From NCBI RefSeq assembly GCF_003113895.1, contig NZ_BDUD01000001.1, forward strand, positions 3,810,037 through 3,874,036: a DNA stretch of 64,000 bases, read 5' to 3'. Source of the stretch: Nostoc commune NIES-4072. Its GTDB lineage: Bacteria; Cyanobacteriota; Cyanobacteriia; Cyanobacteriales; Nostocaceae. The notes under the pieces were generated by a model. That model did no database searches. It had not been told where the DNA came from and was given only the letters and a program-made list of their open reading frames with translations. Shown piece after piece: positions 1 through 7,975 of this stretch (position 1 is the first letter of the stretch; each line of letters starts with the position of its first letter). Made by a program: the position numbers and the translations under genes.

Positions 1-219
1 ATATTCTGGTGGCGTTGGCGGCGGATTTTTGGCAAGAACTTCTGCTTGTTGGCGAGAAAGTTCTTGGAGTCTAGCCAAAGGCTCGCCCCAAAAAGCCATA
101 ATTTCAGTGTGACAACCCTTGACTTGACTTTCTAGCAAAGATAAGTCATAAGTTTTAGGTTTTTTCACACGTTGAAGGAAGTCAGCTTGTTGAGATTTGA
201 GTAAGCTAATCCAATCCAT
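1..219 (-). CDS. Hypothetical protein, N-terminal 73 residues (runs off the left edge)
   Basis: The reading frame opens with MDWISLLKSQQADF and stays open to the window edge. The ATG at 219 is preceded by AGGA with 6 nt spacing; an in-frame ATG at 225 is also possible but would sit directly against that AGGA. The visible part is hydrophilic and helical, with a Gln/Glu-rich stretch (LQELSRQQAEVLAK) followed by a proline-rich PPPTPPE segment. I do not recognise the family. It is partial, so its true length and C-terminal domain cannot be judged. Confidence 0.6.
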   Translation of the reverse strand, partial: MDWISLLKSQQADFLQRVKKPKTYDLSLLESQVKGCHTEIMAFWGEPLARLQELSRQQAEVLAKNPPPTPPEY

Positions 220-305
220 CTGCATTCCTGCGGCAAACTATTGCATACCTACGGTAAGCTATACCAATGCAATTACTCAAGTTTATAACCTTAGTTAATT
301 AAAAA

Positions 306-459
306 TATAGGAATCCGGTTTGATTTGGAGAAAATATACGTAGGATGTGTTAGCACGGAGAGTACGGCATCAAACTCGTGTTCATAGTGCGTTACGAACT
401 CCGTTCTAACACACTCTACAATACTTAATTTCGTTCAAAAATCAAATAGTAATCCTATA
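306..459. mobile_element. MITE-like element, family A, copy 1 (154 bp)
   Basis: The ends are inverted repeats: the left begins TATAGGAATCCGGTTTGATT and the right reads inward TATAGGATTACTATTTGATT. The interior carries imperfect inverted repeats (GTAGGATGTGTTAGC against GTAGAGTGTGTTAGAACGG). A second copy lies in inverse orientation at 14916..15067. There is no coding capacity. TA at the outer ends would fit an IS630/Tc1-type mobiliser, but that is inference. The rest of the gene-free interval 220-787 shows nothing else I can name. Confidence 0.75.
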
Positions 460-950
460 CAGTAATTCTTAGTAGTCTAATAAAACACAGCAATTAGCAG
501 ATGTTTCTGAGAAAGATAGAGATTATTGCACTTAGACATTTCATGAACTGATGCAGTTGAAGTATATAGAATTAAATGATGTCAGTCAATTCTAACGGAG
601 ATGGAGAAAGAGATACTGTTTCCCTAGAGACAGTTATAGCCGCAAAGGAAAGTTTAATGTGAGAGGGGCTTCAAAGATTGCCGTAACCTGAAGTCAACAA
701 ATCCATACACAAAAATAACCTATTACAGCACGGCGGAAGTCAAAAGTCACACATAATTGTATTCCGAGCTTCTTGTACCATTTCAAATCAATAAATACCT
801 ACTAAATTCTTGAATACTAAAGCCAACAACCCACAAATGAGTATCATACTGAGTATATAAAAGGTCTTGGTGGTACGTTGAACCATAACCCAGATTTGCT
901 GGTAGGAAAGTTGATAATTCTGGATGAGAAAGAATGCTGGAGGATTAAAC

Positions 951-1075
951 CAATTCGCAATTCGCAATGGGCTAACGCCCCGCTCCGCTAACGCAATTCG
1001 CAATTACGTTTTGTGACGGGGATTTAGACCCCGACACAAAACGTGCTGCCTATCTTGCTGGGGACTTAAACCCCC
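951..1075. repeat. Cluster of short inverted repeats inside the decayed monooxygenase
   Basis: AATTCGCAATT units flank a GC-rich core (GGGCTAACGCCCCGCTCCGC). They are followed by a strong hairpin whose arms are ACGTTTTGTG and CACAAAACGT around GGGGATTTAGACCCC, and by GGGGACTTAAACCCCC. The block replaces the catalytic middle of the flavoprotein gene. It looks like nested REP-type insertions that accompanied a deletion. Confidence 0.6.
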
Positions 1076-1296
1076 AAAGTTCGTTAATAAAAATTCCGTA
1101 CTTGGAACGCTAATTTCTGATAGCTTATCCGTAAGTCCGAGAAAGTCTATGAATTTTTGACCTCGACCATCAATTTGATAATTGAATGACTTGTCAGGTT
1201 CATAGTAATCAGCAGTAACACGTTGTTCCAAAACCGTAATATTTATCCAACCACGTTTAGCCAACATTAATGCGGTGGCAAGTCCACTAGGCCCCC

Positions 1297-1421
1297 CAAT
1301 ACGGTTCGGATAAGCATTTTTCACTTTCCTTGTGGTCTGGGGAAAGGGTAAGGGGTAAAGGGTAAAGGATGTATTGAAAACCTTTCCCCTTTTCCCTTTG
1401 CCCTTTAACCGAACCGTATTG
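1297..1421. mobile_element. 125-bp MITE with 10-bp target duplication (family B, copy 1)
   Basis: The termini are CAATACGGTTCGG (left) and its inverse CCGAACCGTATTG (right). The flanks 1287-1296 and 1422-1431 are identical, CTAGGCCCCC, giving a clean 10-bp target-site duplication. Removing element plus one duplicate restores GGGPSGLA, the FAD-binding loop of the host gene. Element plus duplication is 135 bp (45 codons), so the host frame stays open through the insertion. The interior is a purine-rich/pyrimidine-rich hairpin (AAAGGGTAAGGGG against CCTTTCCCC). Copy 2 is at 11624..11757. Confidence 0.88.
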
Positions 1422-1574
1422 CTAGGCCCCCCACCAACAATTAATACATTTTGGCGAAAATTATTACTTTCTTTTTGTGTAAACAATTCTTCAGTTACCA
1501 TGAGCCACGAAAATGGGGTAGTATATCTTACTAATAAGCTACTTAAAAACCAGGAAAAGTCATTACGAATTATT

Positions 1575-1970
1575 TTAACCTTTGCGTTTTGGTTGTCTGG
1601 TTGTAGTACTTAGATCAGAGGAGTCGCCAAAAGTATCCTTTGCCTCAATCTGTTTAATTTTCATTTGCAAATTCAAGTCATCACTGCTAACAATTGTTTC
1701 TAAATTTGCTAATCTTTGCTCTAACAGTTCTATTTGTTGCTGTTGCAAATAGTTAGTTTTTGATTTTTGCTCATCAGAACGCCAAACAGCAACCGTACCA
1801 ACAGCTGCGCCACCAATTGCAACTAAAGGAAGAATAGCACCGCTTCTAGTAACGACTGATAGTGGGACGCAAACTCCGAGAATGGCGACTGTAATTACCC
1901 AAATTCTTGTGGTGGCAGATAATCTAACATCTTGGTATTGTTCTAGATTGGTTTGATATTTTTTAGCCAT
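1575..1970 (-). CDS. Small membrane protein with C-terminal coiled coil
   Basis: 131 residues. I place the start at the ATG at 1970 (MAKKYQTNLEQYQ), which has AAGGA 8 nt upstream; the open frame extends another 47 codons but that part has AT-rich, non-protein-like composition. Two hydrophobic segments follow (about residues 22-40, IWVITVAILGVCVPLSVV, and 43-61, AILPLVAIGGAAVGTVAVW). A coiled-coil region rich in Gln/Leu comes next (LQQQQIELLEQRLANLE), with a polar tail ending in RQPKRKG. No catalytic motif is visible. Conserved small membrane proteins of this build are common in cyanobacteria, but I cannot assign a function. Confidence 0.7.
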   Translation of the reverse strand: MAKKYQTNLEQYQDVRLSATTRIWVITVAILGVCVPLSVVTRSGAILPLVAIGGAAVGTVAVWRSDEQKSKTNYLQQQQIELLEQRLANLETIVSSDDLNLQMKIKQIEAKDTFGDSSDLSTTTRQPKRKG

Positions 1971-2302
1971 AAATTTATCCTTGAAGTTTATCCTTGAAAA
2001 CTTATTTGCAAGATTGGCACAATCGTTTATTACACAATACTTACTGCGATCTGCTGTAAATAGAATTTTTGTACTAGTATTTTTTATTGTCAGTAGGTAA
2101 ACATAATTCAATGTAAAATACCAATCAGCAAAATAATTTTCCTGACTCTTATACAGATGCGATTAATTGCGTCTCTACTACTGCCTTCTTCCTTTACTTA
2201 GTTACTTCGTTATTTTAGATCGTTGATGAGCCAGACTCCACTACAGTTAGACCATATCTCGACTTAGAAGCTACTCAATCCCAAGAAAAGTTACGTTTGC
2301 TG

Positions 2303-2425
2303 ATGAGTGAAATTATTAGTCTGTTTATTGACACTTATGTTCGCCACCAGCCAAAAGCATCCCAGGAGCTTGAGCAATTATTAACTGCTGCCAATCCTTT
2401 GATAAAATCTTTTGAGCGTAAATAG
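2303..2425 (+). CDS. Short ORF, possibly a gene remnant
   Basis: A 40-residue frame from ATG 2303 reads MSEIISLFIDTYVRHQPKAS and ends KSFERK. The same frame is open upstream to a stop just before 2219 and reads protein-like (DEPDSTTVRPYLDLEATQ) but has no start codon there. There is no Shine-Dalgarno sequence. It is either a small helical protein or the 3' end of a gene that lost its 5' part. The remaining gene-free stretch (1971-2302) holds a palindrome AGATGCGATTAATTGCGTCT at 2155-2174 and nothing else clear. Confidence 0.35.
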   Translation: MSEIISLFIDTYVRHQPKASQELEQLLTAANPLIKSFERK

Positions 2426-2454
2426 TTAAGCTTATTAGCTAATCCAAAATCAAT

Positions 2455-3132
2455 ATGACAAGTGCATCTTATATTTTTCTGGCTGGAGCAAGTCGCGGTG
2501 TTGGTCGAGAAATTGCTCAATATCTGACAGCGCAACAGCTAAAAGTCAAAGCACTCCTGAGAACAACAGCAGTTGCTAGTGAACTAGAAAAAATCGGTAT
2601 TGAGGTAGTTCTGGGAGATGCCTTGAATGTTGGCGATGTAGAACGCGCAATGCTTACAGATGAACCTATTCACACCGTTATCAGTACTATTGGCGGTTTA
2701 CCATCAGATGTAGAAAGACCCGATTACCCTGGTAATAAAAATCTGATTGATGCAGCAGTTAAAGCTGGGGTGCAAAAGTTTATTCTTGTGTCTTCCATTG
2801 GTGCTGGCAATAGTGTTGTTGCTGTCTCACCCCAAGTTTTAGCGGTACTGGGAAAAGTTTTAGCTGAGAAAGACAAAGCTGAACAACACTTAATTGCCAG
2901 TGGACTCACCTATACAATCATCCGTCCTGGTGGACTAAAGTCAGAACCAGCAACAGGTAATGGTGTTTTAACTGAAGATCCGCACATTATTGGTAGCATA
3001 AATCGTGCAGATGTGGCGCAGTTAGTTGGTCGCTGTTTAAATAGTGAGCGTGCCAATAATAAAATTTTGTCAGCGATAGACCGAAATATGCAGTTTGGAC
3101 AAAGAGAATTTGCAGAATTTACTTTGCAGTAA
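2455..3132 (+). CDS. Atypical SDR / NmrA-like NAD(P)-binding protein
   Basis: 225 residues. It opens with a Rossmann fold: IFLAGASRGVGREIA is the glycine-rich NAD(P) loop of the 'atypical' short-chain dehydrogenases. VLGDALNVGDVERAM follows, as in NmrA/NAD(P)H-binding (DUF2867-like) proteins, then ISTIGGLPSD, the FILVSSIGAG strand and YTIIRPGGLKSEPATG, which is the conserved substrate-side loop. The catalytic Tyr-x3-Lys of classical SDRs is not evident, so this is a reductase or a sensor rather than a classical dehydrogenase; the substrate is unknown. It converges on the Rieske oxygenase gene, the two stops being 1 bp apart. Confidence 0.85.
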   Translation: MTSASYIFLAGASRGVGREIAQYLTAQQLKVKALLRTTAVASELEKIGIEVVLGDALNVGDVERAMLTDEPIHTVISTIGGLPSDVERPDYPGNKNLIDAAVKAGVQKFILVSSIGAGNSVVAVSPQVLAVLGKVLAEKDKAEQHLIASGLTYTIIRPGGLKSEPATGNGVLTEDPHIIGSINRADVAQLVGRCLNSERANNKILSAIDRNMQFGQREFAEFTLQ

Positions 3133-3133
3133 T

Positions 3134-4186
3134 TTAAGCACGCCACCGGAGTATCTGACCCTTGACAGGATTCACAAATTCTCGTCTTTCAGCGACAGAC
3201 TTAGCATACTCTCGCTTTAACTGGTAATACCACTGCGCCTGCATATCTGAGTCTTTAATCAGTCGCAGCACGGGATTATATTTCAAACCAATCTGCTGCT
3301 TTTCTACAACCGTTCGGTCTTGACCAATGAAAGTTCGCGCCAGCACATGTAACAGTGGCTTGAAAAATCCTACCCAAGGAAGTGTCCAGTAAAGAGCAAA
3401 AGTTACTTCAGTTTCTGTGTCTGAAATTGGTGTAACTGCCGTTAAATTAACGACTCGATGGTTGCCAATTGTGGTTTCTTCGATTCTGACTCCAGGTAAA
3501 CGAAAAGAAATCTCCGTTTCTGGCACACCACCGCCAATCAGCCAGTATAATCGACCCCCATTTGCTGGTAATCGATGTCGTCGCATTGTGAAGCCATAGG
3601 GCGAAGCATCGAATTGCTTCACTTCTTCGTGCAGTTGCTCACTTCGCCACCACCAAGCGCGATGAACATAAGGTGAATGAGCAGGGTCCATCAGACCTAC
3701 CACTGCATGATCTATAAAACAAGGGAACTTTACCACTTCTACGAACTGGTGAGAGCGATCGCCAAACCCTGGAATTACCGGAATCTCCATCTCAGAAGCA
3801 GGTTGAGGGTTATCGGGATCAGCCATATATATCCAGATATTCCCTTGTGCTTCCCGGACTGTATATGAATCTACGTCAAAGCGCCTCAAATCCATTTGCT
3901 GCTCTTCTACAAGAGAAGGTATTGCAGTGCAGCGTCCAGCCGGGTCAAAGCGCCAACCGTGGTAACAGCATTCTACTTCTTGTCCATTGAATCTACCACA
4001 ACTCAAGGGCACACCACGATGTGGACAAATATCTGTCATCGCAGAAACTTTACCATCCTGACTGCGGACTAGCAGCACTGGTTCTCCCAAGAAAATGCGG
4101 CTGATCATCATACCTGGCTTAATCTGATTACTAGGCAGAGCATAGTACCAAGTATTACGTAATACAAAGTTATCGTTATTTTTCAT
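3134..4186 (-). CDS. Rieske-type ring-hydroxylating oxygenase (pheophorbide a oxygenase/Lls1-like)
   Basis: 350 residues from ATG 4186 (a GTG lies one codon upstream). The N-terminal Rieske domain, residues about 10-110, has both ligand pairs: CPHRGVPLSCG (CxH) and CCYHGWRFD (CxxH). A mononuclear iron site follows in DHAVVGLMDPAHSPYVH, with the characteristic Asp and His-x4-His. The C-terminal half is a typical catalytic domain. Closest in architecture are the cyanobacterial relatives of plant pheophorbide a oxygenase, tic55 and cell-death suppressor Lls1, which use ferredoxin-type electrons on tetrapyrroles or other aromatic substrates. No transmembrane tail is obvious. The substrate cannot be read from sequence. 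Confidence 0.87.
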   Translation of the reverse strand: MKNNDNFVLRNTWYYALPSNQIKPGMMISRIFLGEPVLLVRSQDGKVSAMTDICPHRGVPLSCGRFNGQEVECCYHGWRFDPAGRCTAIPSLVEEQQMDLRRFDVDSYTVREAQGNIWIYMADPDNPQPASEMEIPVIPGFGDRSHQFVEVVKFPCFIDHAVVGLMDPAHSPYVHRAWWWRSEQLHEEVKQFDASPYGFTMRRHRLPANGGRLYWLIGGGVPETEISFRLPGVRIEETTIGNHRVVNLTAVTPISDTETEVTFALYWTLPWVGFFKPLLHVLARTFIGQDRTVVEKQQIGLKYNPVLRLIKDSDMQAQWYYQLKREYAKSVAERREFVNPVKGQILRWRA

Positions 4187-4335
4187 CACTAATTGCGTCT
4201 GCCTTTGTCACAACAAAAGTTCTGGTTTGTGGAAAGGAAGGTTATGCTTAGAAACATTCTTTCAGGGTTTTAATTGCTGTAGGTAATTCTCTCAGATTTA
4301 GGTTGCTCTAAAAGGATTACAGGTGTGAAGTTGCA

Positions 4336-4773
4336 TTATTCACCAGAAATTTGAAAAAATACCGTTCTTTTGCGCGGCCCATCCAACTCAAAAAACAATA
4401 CAGATTGCCAGGTTCCCAGAGCTAATTTACCATCCACAATGGGAATTATCTCACTAGTTGTCAGCATCATTGCCATTAAATGAGAGTGAGCATTAATTGG
4501 TTCATCTTCCGGGACATCTCTTAAATGCAAGTCATTATGTAAATAGCTGTCTGATTCAGGTGCTAATTTTTGCAAAAACACTTTTATATCTTCTAATAAT
4601 CTGACTTCATCTTCGTTGATAGCTAAAGCTGTGGTTGTGTGTCGAGAAAATACTAAAATTTGTCCATTTTTAATTGATGTTGAAGTAAGAAAATCTTGGA
4701 TTTGTGGTGTTATATTATGAATATTAATTTTTGGTTCAGTTTCAATTTCAATTAACTTATTAATAATTGGCAT
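4336..4773 (-). CDS. YjbQ/UPF0047 family protein (secondary thiamine-phosphate synthase type)
   Basis: 145 residues from ATG 4773 (MPIINKLIEIETEP). A GTG at 4818 would add 15 residues but gives a length above the usual 138-145 of the family. Family signatures are clear: VFSRHTTTALAINEDE, the NAHSHL histidine motif and LGTWQSVLFFELDGPRKRTV near the C-terminus. Members bind metal through these histidines. The E. coli homologue has been reported to have weak thiamine-phosphate synthase activity, but the physiological role is not settled. It stands alone, with palindromic repeats behind it towards the aminotransferase gene. Confidence 0.85.
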   Translation of the reverse strand: MPIINKLIEIETEPKINIHNITPQIQDFLTSTSIKNGQILVFSRHTTTALAINEDEVRLLEDIKVFLQKLAPESDSYLHNDLHLRDVPEDEPINAHSHLMAMMLTTSEIIPIVDGKLALGTWQSVLFFELDGPRKRTVFFQISGE

Positions 4774-4856
4774 CTCTTCAATTTTATATTTGGGATTGTA
4801 AAGGAGGTACCTCAACACAGTCTAACGTTCTCATAAATTAAATATCAACTCTTAAC

Positions 4857-4918
4857 AGACGCGATTAATTGCGTCTCTACTCCTAACTCCCAACAGACGC
4901 GATTAATCGCGTCTCTAC
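4857..4918. repeat. Two tandem copies of the AGACGCGATTAATCGCGTCT palindrome
   Basis: AGACGCGATTAATTGCGTCT followed by CTAC occurs at 4857-4880, and AGACGCGATTAATCGCGTCT with the same CTAC at 4895-4918, separated by a short ACTCCTAACTCCCAAC-type spacer. The second copy reaches the stop region of the aminotransferase. Related copies are at 2155, inside the element at 11624..11757, at 25474-25500 (AGACGCG...CGCGTCT) and inside the P-type ATPase gene at 36371. This is a dispersed intergenic palindrome of the genome; it can form a hairpin. Confidence 0.7.
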
Positions 4919-6087
4919 AAACTCCTAACTATAGTTTCCAAACCTTGCACTAATCTTTCTATACCATCTTTTGCTGTATCTTTTTGCAGCGCACCGTAGG
5001 CAACGCGGAGGTAGCATCCGTCATCCATACCAAAGGTTGTACCTGGAATAACTGCTACTTTATGTTCCTGGATTAGTCTTTTAACTAACTCCAAAGCATT
5101 CATCTGAGTATTAACTTTGAGGAAAAAATAGAAAGCACCATTGGCAGGTGTAATACTACATAAACCTTGTAGGCGGTTAAGGGAGTCGAGTACTAATTGT
5201 CGAACTTGAGCTATTGCACTTATATGACTCTGTAAATACTCCGCTTTTGCTTGCAATGCCCCTAAAGCTGCATATTGGGAAATTACTGGCGGACAAATCA
5301 AAATTGTATCCTGGACTTGTTTGACGGAAATAAATAAGTGTTTGGGAATCACCATGTAGCCAATGCGCCAACTGGCAAAACCGTATGCTTTAGAAAGGCT
5401 AAAAAGAGAAATGGTGTACTCGCTACTATTCTCAAATGCACCAGGGGAAACGTGTTTTACCCCGTTATAGGTAAAGTATTCATAAGCTTCATCGCTGATG
5501 TGGTAAATGCCGCAAGTAGCGCAAATTTGATTTACTTGGTGCAATGCTGTTTCTGAATAGACAACTCCAGTCGGGTTATTTGGTGAAATTGTCACCACAG
5601 CCCGCGTTTTGGGGGTAATTGCTTGAGCGATCGCATCTGGACGCAGTTGGTAATTTTCATCTGTCGCCACTAACACTGCACGACAACCAGCCATTGCGAT
5701 CGCCATTTCGTGGTTGAAATAGTAAGGCGTATTCAAAATAATTTCATCGCCTGGCTCAGTTATTGCAAGAATGGCATTCATAAATGCCATATTGCTCCCG
5801 GCTGTCACCACGATACAATTTTCCCCATTGATTTCAATACCGTTGAAGGTTTGCAATTTTTCTGCAAGTGCTGTCAGCAACGGGGGAATTCCTTCAACTG
5901 ATTTGTATAAATTATTAGTGGGTTCGGCTAAGAATTTGGGTAAAAATTCTATTGCTTCCGGTGGTGGATTGTAATAAACAACACCCTGTCCTAGAGAGAT
6001 TGTTCCAGGAGAGTCTTTAATCAGTTCCCCAACCACAGGAATAATTGGCGACTGTACCGCCTGCATACGAGAGGTTAGGGATTCCAT
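4915..6087 (-). CDS. PLP-dependent aminotransferase, class I/II
   Basis: 390 residues; start ATG 6087 has AAGGA 5 nt upstream. It is a fold-type I aminotransferase: ISLGQGVVYYNPPPEAIEF is the N-terminal substrate-binding segment, VTAGSNMAFMNAI the cofactor phosphate region, and SPNNPTGVVYS carries the conserved Asn-Pro-Thr-Gly. ISDEAYEYF carries the aspartate that pairs with the pyridine nitrogen. SLSKAYGFASWRIGY carries the Schiff-base lysine and the phosphate arginine; GCYLRVAYG near the end holds the carboxylate-binding Arg. The family includes aspartate, aromatic and kynurenine aminotransferases; the amino-acid substrate cannot be decided here. Confidence 0.9.
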   Translation of the reverse strand: MESLTSRMQAVQSPIIPVVGELIKDSPGTISLGQGVVYYNPPPEAIEFLPKFLAEPTNNLYKSVEGIPPLLTALAEKLQTFNGIEINGENCIVVTAGSNMAFMNAILAITEPGDEIILNTPYYFNHEMAIAMAGCRAVLVATDENYQLRPDAIAQAITPKTRAVVTISPNNPTGVVYSETALHQVNQICATCGIYHISDEAYEYFTYNGVKHVSPGAFENSSEYTISLFSLSKAYGFASWRIGYMVIPKHLFISVKQVQDTILICPPVISQYAALGALQAKAEYLQSHISAIAQVRQLVLDSLNRLQGLCSITPANGAFYFFLKVNTQMNALELVKRLIQEHKVAVIPGTTFGMDDGCYLRVAYGALQKDTAKDGIERLVQGLETIVRSL

Positions 6088-6174
6088 ATTTCCTTGCCTA
6101 TCTATCTACCTGGCTTTAGTATCCCTTAATCTGGAAAAGATGGAAAGTTCCTTTGTGATAGATTCCCACACTTA

Positions 6175-6529
6175 CAATACGCTTCGGTTAAAGGACGAAG
6201 ACATGAATTGTGGTTGGTACTGTTCGTGATCTTGCTAGGTACAATGACAGGATATTGTGGCTACCGACCGTAGTCAACGTCTGGAAGCTCAACAGTTACT
6301 TTCTGATATCCACTTGTCTTGGGGCATCGAAAATCGGCTGCATTGGGTTCGAGATGTGACATTCCAAGAAGACTTTCCACCACGCCGTGGTGGCAATGCC
6401 CCTGTCAATTGGTCTATCTTACACAACTTTTTCATTACGATCGCCCGCAAACTCTGTTTCCGAACTATTCCTCAAGCACAACGTGCCCTATCTAACCAAC
6501 TGCACAAAGTTTTTTCTTTCTTTGTATGA
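6175..6529 (+). pseudogene. ISAs1-family transposase remnant with large internal deletion
   Basis: Two pieces of one transposase are joined. The first reads VKGRRHELWLVLFVILLG and TMTGYCGYRP, then stops at 6273; this is the N-terminal region of ISAs1 (H-repeat) transposases. The second, in another frame to 6529, has HLSWGIENRLHWVRDVTFQE and GNAPVNWSILHNFFITIARK, the C-terminal part. The central DDE core, roughly 200 residues, is deleted. CAATACGCTTCGGTTAAAGG at 6175-6194 matches the inverted repeat of the 125-134 bp MITEs in this window with one mismatch over 20 bases. No right-hand end or target duplication was found. Downstream (6565-6597) lies a G-run/C-run hairpin. Confidence 0.85.
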
Positions 6530-6674
6530 AATCACCCTGCTCTGGGGATAAGGGGCGGGGGGAAGGGAAAAAGTTCTGTATTGTCCCCTTCCCCTAAAAC
6601 CATTACCCTTTTCCCCAAGAGTGCAAAAAACACTTTTGCAAGAGGTCTATAGGTTTAGTGCCTATACTTATACC

Positions 6675-6911
6675 TTAAATCACAGCTTCTTGGCGTTGAC
6701 AATCAAAAACAACCATGTAATAAGCATTTGGTGTTTCCTGGGGGAGATGCCGCATATAGCCTTCGGCATCAGAACGGCTGCGGAAGCGAGCAACAATTTC
6801 CCGTTGCGTATTAGGAAGTAGACGAGCGATCGCCCAAGAATTGAGGCGTTCTTTATAAGCAATAGCTTGATTGTCTGATTTAGAGGCTTTGTAATCCGTA
6901 TTTTCTGGCAT
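6675..6911 (-). CDS. Conserved small cyanobacterial protein
   Basis: 78 residues, MPENTDYKASKSDNQAIAYK, then LNSWAIARLLPNTQREIVAR and RSRSDAEGYMRHL. The second half (FRSRSDAEGYMRHLP ... YYMVVFD) has the strand-helix-strand pattern of small peptide-binding or SPOR-like folds, but no signature proves that. It is soluble, without signal peptide or membrane segment. The sequence type is familiar from Nostocales genomes as a conserved hypothetical. It has its own promoter region; 6912-7371 upstream is gene-free and I see nothing nameable in it beyond AT-rich sequence. Confidence 0.75.
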   Translation of the reverse strand: MPENTDYKASKSDNQAIAYKERLNSWAIARLLPNTQREIVARFRSRSDAEGYMRHLPQETPNAYYMVVFDCQRQEAVI

Positions 6912-7371
6912 AATTATGTTAACCGTATGAAGTTTAATGAAGGGCGTTAATTAGTTTCTAGGTAGGAATGCACTAACGCTTTTTTTTAATGCTGCTGCCA
7001 CCTTGTTATTCGATTATTAAAAAATTGTCAACATTGAGCGCTATATTTTAGACCACTGAGGTTAGAATTTTCAGGTGGCAATGAATCTCAAAGCCTTAAT
7101 TTGTAATTGTTTTTAGAGCATAACAATGCTCAAGCAGAAAGTTTGGCAAATATTGGGTTTGTATGATTTGTATGCATACACATAAGTAAAATCTGTACCA
7201 GTGTAAAAATGAACGCAAAGGTCTTCAAAAATACTATTAAAAAATTTATATCTCAAAGTTCTCAAAGCACTTAAAAACGAAAACAACACAAAAAAGCGTG
7301 CATTCTGACTAAAGGCAAAGCAAGAGTTGCTCCACCCCTAAATTCTTTTTCAATTTTACCTATTTCTCCCT
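6912..7371. other. Gene-free interval, 460 bp
   Basis: AT-rich sequence between two minus-strand genes. I see no ORF with coding character, no strong hairpin followed by a T-run and no element ends. It presumably contains the promoter of the 6675..6911 gene and the 3' flank of the 7372..7722 gene. Confidence 0.5.
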
Positions 7372-7722
7372 TCACCACTCCTTATCTAGTAGGGATTCAA
7401 ATTCAGCTTGTAAGGCGGTTATATCCGCCAATCTTGCGACTAGTAAATTATCCTTACCAGCATCAGTTAAACGTACTTTCCAATAACGAATGCTGTCTGA
7501 GTTATTCAACCAAAACTGAATCACGGTATCTACCACTTGATCCAGATTCCAATCCCACTTTGCTGGAACTGATTCCACTGATTCTAGAAACGTATCTAGT
7601 GTACAGGTATGCATTCCCAAGTATTCCACGCCTTGGCGGGGTGGTTTTTGCCCATTTTGCTGTTGGTGATTAAAAAACTGCAAAAGTGGAGATACTCCGA
7701 CAATATCAAAAGTATATTTCAT
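7372..7722 (-). CDS. Conserved hypothetical protein
   Basis: 116 residues, MKYTFDIVGVSPLLQFFNHQ. The start at 7722 has GGGAG about 8 nt upstream. The protein is soluble and mildly acidic, with a tryptophan-rich middle (WDWNLDQVVDTVIQFWLNN) and an ordered C-terminus (ITALQAEFESLLDKEW). There is no catalytic motif that I recognise. It is a single-gene unit; a long interval with repeats separates it from murF. Annotate as unknown. Confidence 0.7.
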   Translation of the reverse strand: MKYTFDIVGVSPLLQFFNHQQQNGQKPPRQGVEYLGMHTCTLDTFLESVESVPAKWDWNLDQVVDTVIQFWLNNSDSIRYWKVRLTDAGKDNLLVARLADITALQAEFESLLDKEW

Positions 7723-7975
7723 ACTACCACTCCCAATTTTAAATTACTTGCAGTAAAGCTTTAGTTTTTTCTAACATAATGTCTAAGAAGTAGCTAAAGC
7801 ATCTATAAAAAGTATAATTTATACCTATATTATAAACAGTAAACCTTAGTCAATAATTAGCACTGGCAAGCCTTGAGTGCTAATTTATTTTAATAGTTTG
7901 ATTTATTATTAAAGAGCTTCGGTAATTAATTAAAGGGTGTATATAGAATTGTAAATTGTTTATTTTTTTAAAATT

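Larger units (their letters stand above)
788..1501 (-). pseudogene. Decayed FAD-dependent monooxygenase
   Basis: The N-terminal fragment (start 1501) reads MVTEELFTQKESNN, then a dinucleotide-binding motif LIVGGGPS interrupted by an inserted element and resuming GGPSGLATALMLAKRG, then VLEQR. This is the FAD-binding start of a kynurenine 3-monooxygenase-like flavoprotein. Homology stops near FLLTNF, where repeats begin. A second fragment, from about residue 20 of the 788..1003 frame, reads QLSYQQIWVMVQRTTK and ends in a hydrophobic helix, compatible with a membrane-anchored C-terminus of the same enzyme. Most of the catalytic middle, normally more than 250 residues, is missing. The flavoprotein identity is fairly secure; assigning the 3' piece to the same gene is inference. 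Confidence 0.75.

Noticed and set aside
6565..6597. Right end of the ISAs1 remnant (GTTCTGTATTG at about 6575)
   Set aside because: It shares only the last six bases with the expected CCGAACCGTATTG and no target duplication is present.
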